DNA from: a bacterium
Lineage (GTDB): Bacteria > Patescibacteriota > Minisyncoccia > Phycocordibacterales > UBA2163
Direction of reading: 5' to 3'
DNA: 20,038 nt
NCBI GenBank assembly: GCA_018648925.1
Contig: JABGQE010000001.1
Span: 4,577 to 24,614, forward strand
Shown: in pieces, positions 15,423 to 19,783 of the stretch
How positions within the stretch are numbered: position 1 is the stretch's first letter
How the letters are laid out: each line of letters starts with the position of its first letter
Position numbers and translations under genes: made by a program
The notes under the pieces: model-generated
Seen by the model: the letters and a program-made list of their open reading frames with translations, nothing else
What the model was told of the DNA's origin: nothing
Database searches by the model: none

Positions 15423-16040
15423 CTAACGACTATAAAACTCAAACACAGAACTTACATCAAACATTAGCTCTGTATTGTCGACTACAGGCTTTCCTTTTAC
15501 TTCTCCTTCCAAACTTTTCTCATCAAAAGAGACCCAAGAAGGATTTTTATGATCTCTTAGCTTCTCACTCAAATTTGTAAACAATACGCTTCCACGACTA
15601 CCCTCTCTTACACCGATCTTCAAACCTGCTGACATTCTGTATGAAGGTATTGTTACTTTTCTTCCTCCTATAGTAATATGTCCGTGCGACACCATCTGTC
15701 GTGCCATCTGTCGGCTGTTTGCAAGCCCAAGTCTGTATACTACGTTATCAAGTCGTGATTCAAGATTTTCGATAAGCTGTGTTGCAGGCTTTGAGTCTTT
15801 TCTTGCAAGAGCTTCTTTTACGTATTTTGTAAGTTGTTTTTCTGCAATACCATATGTGTATCGCATCTTTTGTTTTTCTATAAGCTGTTTACCGTATTCA
15901 GACATTTGCCTTGGTCGCTTTGAAGAACCTCTTTTCTTTTTATTCTTATCTTCAACCAATGCAAATTTCTGTGTTTGACATTTATCAAACACTCCGCTTC
16001 CTAACCTTTTACATATTTTATATTTTGGACCTATTTTCAT
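15423..16040 (-). CDS. rpsD: 30S ribosomal protein S4
   Basis: Primary 16S rRNA binder, 205 aa. The N-terminal arm has YKICKRLGSGVFDKCQTQKF, with two cysteines and not the four of zinc-binding S4. RPRQMSEYGKQLIEKQKMRYTYGI is the family signature. The S4 RNA-binding domain RLDNVVYRLGLANSRQMARQ runs through HGHITIGGRKVTIPSYRM. In many bacteria S4 represses this operon, but I cannot identify a target structure here. No SD site. Confidence 0.97.
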   Translation of the reverse strand: MKIGPKYKICKRLGSGVFDKCQTQKFALVEDKNKKKRGSSKRPRQMSEYGKQLIEKQKMRYTYGIAEKQLTKYVKEALARKDSKPATQLIENLESRLDNVVYRLGLANSRQMARQMVSHGHITIGGRKVTIPSYRMSAGLKIGVREGSRGSVLFTNLSEKLRDHKNPSWVSFDEKSLEGEVKGKPVVDNTELMFDVSSVFEFYSR

Positions 16041-16060
16041 AATATATAATTTATTTAAAC

Positions 16061-16495
16061 TTATACGCGTCGCGCTTTCTTAGGGCGCGGGCCGTTATGC
16101 GGTACTGGTGTTGTGTCCTTTATTGAACTAACCTGAATACCTTTTGTGGTAAACCCTCTTAACGCTGACTCTCTCCCGCCACCTACTCCCTTGATAACAA
16201 CGTCAACATTCTTAACACCTATCAGTGAGGCTTTCTCTCCAAGCAACTCTCCAACCTGTGCTGCTGCAAATGGTGTACCTTTCTTTGCTCCTTTGAAACC
16301 AAGCGCTCCAGATGATGACCACATGATTGCGTTTCCTTTTGTATCTGTAAAGATAAGCTTTGTATTGTTGTATGTTGCTTGTACGTGAAGTATTCCTGTC
16401 TCTAGCTTCTTTTTAGATAGACGCGCAAGAGAACGAGATTGTAATCCCTTATCTACTTCACCGCCTGCTTTTTTTATAATTCTCTTTTTTCCCAT
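16061..16495 (-). CDS. rpsK: 30S ribosomal protein S11
   Basis: Platform protein, 144 aa. Core motifs are GILHVQATYNNTKLIFTDTKGN (34-55), WSSSGALGFKGAKKGTPFAAA and the conserved end TPVPHNGPRPKKARRV. The N-terminus carries roughly 15 more basic residues than E. coli S11. It follows rpsM and precedes rpsD in the canonical order. Confidence 0.97.
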   Translation of the reverse strand: MGKKRIIKKAGGEVDKGLQSRSLARLSKKKLETGILHVQATYNNTKLIFTDTKGNAIMWSSSGALGFKGAKKGTPFAAAQVGELLGEKASLIGVKNVDVVIKGVGGGRESALRGFTTKGIQVSSIKDTTPVPHNGPRPKKARRV

Positions 16496-16507
16496 GTTGT
16501 TTAATTG

Positions 16508-16885
16508 CTATTTCTTATCTAGCTTCTTCTTACCAGAACCCATAGTCTTCTTCGCACCCTTAAGTGTCCTAGAGTTTGTCTTTGTGCGTTGACCTCTTGC
16601 TGGAAGATTCTTTGAATGCCTTGAACCTCTGTAAGACTTAATATCTTTAAGTCTTTTTATGTTTCCAGATACTTCTCGCCTAAGCTCTCCTTCTATGGTT
16701 CGCTCTTCTACAAGCTTTCTTATAGAACCTTCTTGTTCTGCTGAGATATCTGCTGGCTTAGCAGCTCTGTCTATCTTTGCTTTGTCTAGAAGCTCTTGAG
16801 ATTTAGATAAACCAATACCGTACACGGCTGTAAGTCCGTACTCTATTCTCTTTTTGTCTGGGATTGTTATTCCTGAAATTCGCAT
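16508..16885 (-). CDS. rpsM: 30S ribosomal protein S13
   Basis: Head protein that contacts the P-site tRNA and the subunit bridges, 125 aa. RISGITIPDKKRIEYGLTAVYGIG opens the family fold. ELRREVSGNIKRLKDIKSYRGSRH and NLPARGQRTKTNSRT are the classic motifs. The C-terminal tail is lysine-rich. It starts 4 bases after the rpmJ stop, with AATATT before the ATG and no SD site. Confidence 0.97.
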   Translation of the reverse strand: MRISGITIPDKKRIEYGLTAVYGIGLSKSQELLDKAKIDRAAKPADISAEQEGSIRKLVEERTIEGELRREVSGNIKRLKDIKSYRGSRHSKNLPARGQRTKTNSRTLKGAKKTMGSGKKKLDKK

Positions 16886-16889
16886 AATA

Positions 16890-17003
16890 TTATCCTTGTC
16901 TTTGTTTATGTCGTGGGTTAGTACAAATCACGCAGACTCTTCGCTTTCGTCTTACAGTCTTGCACTGTGCACATATTTTTTTTACTGATGCTTTTACTTT
17001 CAT
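16890..17003 (-). CDS. rpmJ: 50S ribosomal protein L36 (zinc form)
   Basis: Small gene of 37 codons reading MKVKASVKKICAQCKTV and ending CTNPRHKQRQG. The zinc ligands are Cys11, Cys14, Cys27 and His32, with the C-x2-C-x12-C-x4-H spacing of L36, so this is the zinc-dependent form. It lies between infA and rpsM, the usual place. The ATG follows CTATTAT and has no SD site. The 196 bases separating it from infA hold the paired hairpins described separately. Confidence 0.95.
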   Translation of the reverse strand: MKVKASVKKICAQCKTVRRKRRVCVICTNPRHKQRQG

Positions 17004-17049
17004 ATAATAGATTTTGTTCACGAATGGAGTGAGTGATTATAAAATCATT

Positions 17050-17165
17050 ACCCCCTTCTTTTATTCGCTTTTGGCGAAATAAGGAGGGGGATTGTTTTAT
17101 TTTAAAAATTTAGGCTTTCCCACCCACCTCCTTTTCCAGCTGATATGCTGGCAAAAGAAGGGGGT
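17050..17165. repeat. 116-bp inverted-repeat element (two hairpins) between infA and rpmJ
   Basis: The ends are 13-bp perfect inverted repeats (17050-17062 ACCCCCTTCTTTT; 17153-17165 its complement). Inside are two hairpins: 17052-17090 (loop near 17069-17073) and 17121-17167 (CCAGC/GCTGG at 17036+100 to 17151, that is 17136-17140 with 17147-17151, loop 17141-17146). The outer arm of one can pair with the outer arm of the other, so the RNA has two mutually exclusive folds. The minus-strand copy contains AAAAGGAGGTG, a strong SD-like sequence, in a paired arm. It may be a small MITE-like insertion or an attenuator within the operon; no target-site duplication is evident. Confidence 0.6.
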
Positions 17166-17199
17166 TGTGAAAAATATAGTCACCTTATTCCTTATTTTT

Positions 17200-17415
17200 C
17201 TACAGCCTTTTTGTTATCCTTCCTTTCCCACCATATGGATCAGTTAAGACATTTACTTTGTCTCCTACAAGAACTTTTATGCGATATTTCCGCATTTTTC
17301 CTGAAAGATATGTAATGATAGGCTCATCTTGACCCTCAAGAGTCACCCGAAACAATGTATTCGGTAAAGCCTCTTCTACTACGCCCTTTGTTTCCTGTGG
17401 TTCTTGATTTACCAT
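17200..17415 (-). CDS. infA: translation initiation factor IF-1
   Basis: Single OB-fold protein of 71 aa that binds the 30S A site. GVVEEALPNTLFRVTLEG, YLSGKMRKYRIKVLVGDKVNV and DPYGGKGRIT match IF-1 throughout. The frame extends to an upstream ATG at 17451, but I choose ATG 17415: it gives the normal length, and the upstream codons overlap the likely promoter. The predicted leader is only about 10 nt and has no SD site. First gene of the ribosomal-protein operon. Confidence 0.95.
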   Translation of the reverse strand: MVNQEPQETKGVVEEALPNTLFRVTLEGQDEPIITYLSGKMRKYRIKVLVGDKVNVLTDPYGGKGRITKRL

Positions 17416-17431
17416 TTTTGACAATGAACAC

Positions 17432-17461
17432 ATAGTACCAAAAATGTGCATATAAAGTCAA
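17432..17461 (-). promoter_or_regulatory. promoter of the infA ribosomal operon
   Basis: Minus strand: TTGACT (17461-17456), 18 bases, TACTAT (17437-17432) preceded by TGG, so it has both a -35 and an extended -10. The expected start of transcription is about 10 bases before the infA ATG. Confidence 0.7.
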
Positions 17462-17475
17462 GCTTTTGGAGTGGA

Positions 17476-17511
17476 TTAGCGCTAAATAAGGTACTTTTGG
17501 AATTATCCACA
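17476..17511. promoter_or_regulatory. palindrome and DnaA-box consensus between divergent promoters
   Basis: The gap between the infA promoter and the plus-strand promoter holds a 10-bp palindrome TTAGCGCTAA (17476-17485) and TTATCCACA (17503-17511), the consensus DnaA box. Only one perfect box was noticed here, so this is not evidence of an origin; a regulatory role is possible. Confidence 0.35.
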
Positions 17512-17513
17512 AT

Positions 17514-17547
17514 TTGACATTGACAAAGTCGTATTCTTTGGTATACT
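17514..17547 (+). promoter_or_regulatory. promoter of the plus-strand lysine-rich protein gene
   Basis: TTGACA occurs twice in tandem (17514-17519 and 17520-17525). The second is 16 bases from TATACT (17542-17547), which is preceded by TGG. The predicted leader is about 55 nt. Confidence 0.75.
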
Positions 17548-17608
17548 ATTGGTAGAAATTTGAAATATCGATATGTACTATTTTTCTAATTTTTTAGGAG
17601 ATAAGGCC

Positions 17609-17989
17609 ATGCAAAATGACCTTACTAAAGAAATTAAGGCTGCAAAAGATTTTGCGGAAAAGGAACATAAGCGTATAGGCGATATAAACCTCGATACATT
17701 TACAGCAATTATAACAAACGTTGTAGAAAAAAATACTCCAGACATCAAGAGGTTAGACTGGCTTATGAAAGGCTGTATTATTGGATTGGAAGTACCAAAA
17801 GGAAAGTTTAAGTTATATATGTGTGGAGTAGGTAAATTCTTTGGTGATCACAAAAAGAAAGAAAAGAAAGTTGTTAAAAAGAAAGTGGTAAAGAAGAATA
17901 AGAAATCCACTTCTTCAAGCACCAAGAATAGAATCCAGAGATATTTTGAACTTGACCCAATCGGAGCTTTACATTACGGCGAATCATGA
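17609..17989 (+). CDS. small lysine-rich protein of unknown function
   Basis: 126 aa; I do not recognise it. The N-terminal 80 residues look helical and globular (LTKEIKAAKDFAEKEHKRIG, then LDTFTAIITNVVEKN). A basic tract (82-99) with repeated KKVVKK follows, then a serine/threonine linker (100-105) and a short tail RIQRYFELDPIGALHYGES. There is no signal peptide or membrane segment. The basic tract resembles the lysine-rich tails of histone H1-like or HU-like nucleoid proteins, so nucleic-acid binding is a guess. The frame opens at ATG 17573, but AGGAG at 17596-17600, 8 bases before ATG 17609, decides the start. It is the only plus-strand gene in the window, with its own promoter and terminator. 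Confidence 0.75.
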   Translation: MQNDLTKEIKAAKDFAEKEHKRIGDINLDTFTAIITNVVEKNTPDIKRLDWLMKGCIIGLEVPKGKFKLYMCGVGKFFGDHKKKEKKVVKKKVVKKNKKSTSSSTKNRIQRYFELDPIGALHYGES

Positions 17990-18009
17990 GTTTACTTTTT
18001 ATAAACTCA
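17987..18009 (+). other. hairpin overlapping the stop codon of the lysine-rich gene
   Basis: TGAGTTTA (17987-17994, starting with the TGA stop) pairs with TAAACTCA (18002-18009) around a 7-base loop. No T run follows directly, so it is more likely a 3'-end stabiliser or a weak terminator ahead of the stronger one at 18045. Confidence 0.4.
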
Positions 18010-18042
18010 CGGTTCGCTGTTTTTGGTTTAAAATTTTAAATT

Positions 18043-18085
18043 AAAAAATCGATTGCACACCGTCTGTACAATCGATTTTCTTTTT
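18043..18085. terminator. bidirectional terminator between convergent genes
   Basis: An 11-bp stem (18045-18055 AAAATCGATTG with 18069-18079) has a 13-base loop. T-rich runs lie on both sides: TTTTCTTTTT on the plus strand and TTTTTT on the minus strand. It serves the plus-strand lysine-rich gene and the convergent minus-strand gene that ends at 18086. Confidence 0.8.
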
Positions 18086-18388
18086 CTATTTTGGACTTTC
18101 TAACAAATTATTCTTTTGTACTACACTAACCTCACCCGGATGTACATAAGTATACAGTACATTATCGTATGTTATTTTAAGTATTTTTTCACCAACAAGG
18201 TTAAAACAATAATCATCAACTATATATTTTATATGGGAACACTTATCTACAACCTCTTTATCTACATAGCTTTTAAGATAACGATCTATATTTACGTACT
18301 CTCTTTTTACCTGTATCAATTCGGAGACAGATATAGTTACTAGAGAGAATATAAACCAAATTTTTAAATATAAATATATTATATCCAT
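18086..18388 (-). CDS. small secreted or membrane-anchored protein of unknown function
   Basis: 100 aa. Residues 3-24 are one hydrophobic segment (YLYLKIWFIFSLVTISVSEL), either a signal peptide or an anchor, followed by a polar domain with two cysteines (Cys50, Cys61) that could form a disulfide outside the cell. I do not recognise the family. A strong SD site, AAAGGAG (18402-18396), stands 7 bases before the ATG, which fixes the start. A divergent promoter pair lies upstream, and a bidirectional terminator follows the stop. Confidence 0.7.
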   Translation of the reverse strand: MDIIYLYLKIWFIFSLVTISVSELIQVKREYVNIDRYLKSYVDKEVVDKCSHIKYIVDDYCFNLVGEKILKITYDNVLYTYVHPGEVSVVQKNNLLESPK

Positions 18389-18445
18389 TACCTTACTCCT
18401 TTCAAATGATTGTTAAAAGAAATTAGTATGTTTAAATCTAGTAGT

Positions 18446-18473
18446 AAAGTACCATATTTATATAATTTGACAA
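18446..18473 (-). promoter_or_regulatory. promoter of the 100-aa secreted protein gene
   Basis: Minus strand: TTGTCA (18473-18468), 16 bases, TACTTT (18451-18446) preceded by TGG. Its -35 occupies the same bases as the -35 of the divergent plus-strand promoter. The predicted leader is about 50 nt. Confidence 0.5.
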
Positions 18474-18495
18474 GGTATGAGTAATGTAATACTAT
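18467..18495 (+). promoter_or_regulatory. strong promoter of the candidate non-coding RNA
   Basis: TTGACA (18467-18472), exactly 17 bases, TACTAT (18490-18495) followed by ATAA. Near-consensus on both elements. The predicted transcript starts near 18502, and no convincing gene follows. Confidence 0.75.
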
Positions 18496-18501
18496 ATAAA
18501 T

Positions 18502-18818
18502 CCGCGCATACTCTATTTTGTTGTATTAATTTTTTGCAGTACCGAAAGGGGGTGATAGATTATTAGACATGAACAGAGAAAATTGTTGTTTAAAAAAGAA
18601 CATTTATATCTTAACTACTGATGGCTTGTATAGGCCTAACAGCCTCTGCTCTTGAAGCCATCAGATTTAAAGAGTTCAAAAAGAACTAGTGTATGAATTT
18701 TGTGTCCCTTCGGGATAGACATAAAAAGACGCATAGAAACTAAAGAGGACCGCTTCCCAATACTTACTGGTATCAGAGTAACGATACTACGCTAAGTTGG
18801 AAGTGGTCCTATTTTTTT
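18502..18818 (+). ncRNA. candidate structured non-coding RNA, about 315 nt, unknown class
   Basis: A region bounded by a strong plus-strand promoter and a terminator, with no convincing protein gene. In order it holds: a 12-base SD-like string AAAGGGGGTGAT (18545-18556); a 10-bp stem 18618-18627/18655-18664 with a 27-base loop; a small hairpin 18673-18677/18683-18687; a hairpin 18698-18706/18718-18726 with CC/GG and a UUCG loop plus a 3-base bulge; and the terminator stem at 18746. A 28-codon frame (18569-18655, MNRENCCLKK...) is possible but its SD spacing is poor (about 16 bases), so a leader peptide is a weak alternative. I see no tmRNA, RNase P, SRP or 6S signature. Confidence 0.6.
18746..18818 (+). 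terminator. terminator of the candidate non-coding RNA
   Basis: AGGACCGCTTCC (18746-18757) pairs with GGAAGTGGTCCT (18799-18810) with one G-U pair, and AA/TT extends it past one bulged C. Inside, GTATC/GATAC can form a second small stem. Seven T residues (18812-18818) follow. Confidence 0.8.
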
Positions 18819-18827
18819 GCCAAATTT

Positions 18828-18956
18828 TTATTTACTCTTTTCCTTTTCTTTACTTTGCTTTGACGCAACACCTATAGCACCCTGCTTTCGCTTTGCAAGT
18901 AAGTACCCAAGCACTATCCCAACAACTGCAATTATAATTATAGTAATATTTGACAT
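18828..18956 (-). CDS. 42-aa single-pass membrane protein
   Basis: ATG at 18956 opens MSNITIIIIAVVGIVLGYLL followed by a basic, polar tail ending KQSKEKEKSK and TAA. One transmembrane helix (about 4-21) followed by AKRK predicts a cytoplasmic tail. It has a consensus -10 exactly 6 bases upstream, which supports expression. The architecture is that of the N-terminal anchor of longer membrane-tethered proteins (for example RNase Y), so it could be a truncated remnant; alternatively it is a genuine small membrane protein. No SD site. Confidence 0.55.
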   Translation of the reverse strand: MSNITIIIIAVVGIVLGYLLAKRKQGAIGVASKQSKEKEKSK

Positions 18957-18968
18957 AGTTTTATTATA
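18957..18968 (-). promoter_or_regulatory. -10 element of the 42-aa gene, leaderless geometry
   Basis: Minus strand TATAAT (18968-18963), a perfect -10 hexamer, then six bases (AAAACT) and the ATG at 18956. No clear -35 is seen. Confidence 0.5.
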
Positions 18969-19047
18969 CTAGATTTTCACCTACAATAGTGCTCCTATGC
19001 GGTAAAATATGCAAGGTGTGGGGTTTTAAGTATTTTTAATACAATGA

Positions 19048-19078
19048 AAGCCTTGCTGGTGATGTGCCAGCAAGGCTT
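19048..19078 (-). terminator. hairpin after the 188-aa membrane protein gene
   Basis: A perfect 12-bp stem (AAGCCTTGCTGG 19048-19059, its complement 19067-19078) with a 7-base loop. On the minus strand it is followed by TTTCATTGTATT, a weak U tract, so terminator is likely but not certain. A small TCGC/GCGA stem at 19088-19101 overlaps the stop codon of the gene. Confidence 0.6.
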
Positions 19079-19094
19079 ATTAGGTTGTCGCTAT

Positions 19095-19661
19095 TTAGCG
19101 AAATCTAGGGTTTATAAAAAGTAAATACATCATTACGCTTTCAACTGTAAAGAATACGATTGGCTGTAGAGCGTTTGCAATATCCCATTTTGGTATGATG
19201 AAGATTGTACATATACACGAAACCCAAAACATTGTCCATGCAATTTTATTTTCTTTTGTTGGGTCTTTCCATGTAGAAACAAAAGTTGGAACTGAACCAA
19301 TCAAAGCAACTATCGAGCTTGTCACAATTCCCAAAATAGGGTCATTAAATATCTGCCAAAGTATAATACCTAAGACAGCACCTCCAAAACAAAATTTATC
19401 TGTTTTAGTCCAGCCAGACGTACCATACTTAATCGAAAAAATGACTATCGTCCACGCTCCTATTGTTGCGCCGACTATCTGCCCATTAACAGAATCTTCA
19501 AAATACATTCCTGACAGAACAATGATATCAATAGTTCCCCAAATTATCCAAGTTGCTTTAGATGGTTTTGTTTCTCCACGTATAATCGCAAAGATATATG
19601 GAAAAAGTGCAAACAGAAATAAAAACCCAGCAACAACAGTAAGAATAATTCTTATATCCAT
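19095..19661 (-). CDS. polytopic membrane protein with an internal repeat, PQ-loop-like
   Basis: 188 aa with about six to seven hydrophobic segments. Two segments share an 18-residue layout: P21 to W38 (PYIFAIIRGETKPSKATW) and P125 to W142 (PTFVSTWKDPTKENKIAW), each starting a helix-loop-helix with a Pro, a Lys-containing loop and an aromatic helix start. This recalls the duplicated PQ-loop/SWEET-type transporters, but the PQ dipeptide is absent, so the assignment is tentative. The frame extends to 19685, but AAAGGAGG ends 7 bases before ATG 19661 and decides the start. It has a near-consensus promoter and a leader of about 50 nt. Substrate unknown. Confidence 0.78.
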   Translation of the reverse strand: MDIRIILTVVAGFLFLFALFPYIFAIIRGETKPSKATWIIWGTIDIIVLSGMYFEDSVNGQIVGATIGAWTIVIFSIKYGTSGWTKTDKFCFGGAVLGIILWQIFNDPILGIVTSSIVALIGSVPTFVSTWKDPTKENKIAWTMFWVSCICTIFIIPKWDIANALQPIVFFTVESVMMYLLFINPRFR

Positions 19662-19716
19662 TGGGTAACCTCCTTTCAGTCCCAAATGTTATTTGATTTT
19701 AATTTTTCTATCTACA

Positions 19717-19745
19717 ACTATACATAATATATTTAGTATTGTCAA
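19717..19745 (-). promoter_or_regulatory. promoter of the 188-aa membrane protein gene
   Basis: Minus strand: TTGACA (19745-19740), exactly 17 bases, TATAGT (19722-19717). The predicted leader of about 50 nt carries the perfect SD site of this gene. Confidence 0.75.
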
Positions 19746-19754
19746 GACTATCCT

Positions 19755-19780
19755 TAACACCTCAACGCGCCTACGTGTTA
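19755..19780. repeat. imperfect hairpin after atpC sharing an arm with the dnaK terminator
   Basis: TAACAC (19755-19760) pairs with GTGTTA (19775-19780). The left arm AACACCTCAACGCG (19756-19769) is identical to 10582-10595 in the dnaK terminator, but the right half differs (CCTACGTGTT). There is no T run on the minus strand, so it may be a decayed or recombined terminator of the atp operon. Confidence 0.4.
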
Positions 19781-19783
19781 GAG

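Noticed and set aside
17416..17451. Longer IF-1 starting at 17451 or 17433
   Set aside because: These codons overlap the -10 and spacer of the infA promoter and lengthen IF-1 beyond its usual size.
17503..17511. Replication origin suggested by a perfect DnaA box
   Set aside because: Only one box was noticed, with no AT-rich unwinding cluster of boxes and no dnaA or dnaN nearby.
18116..18343. Plus-strand frame of 75 codons opposite the 100-aa secreted protein
   Set aside because: No SD site or promoter, composition typical of an antisense shadow, while the minus-strand gene has a strong SD site and a signal segment.
18502..18818. tmRNA, RNase P RNA, SRP RNA or 6S RNA
   Set aside because: No alanine-type acceptor end or tag frame, no GAGGAAAGTCC core, no SRP GGAA/GCAG domain and no long bubbled helix of 6S type could be found.
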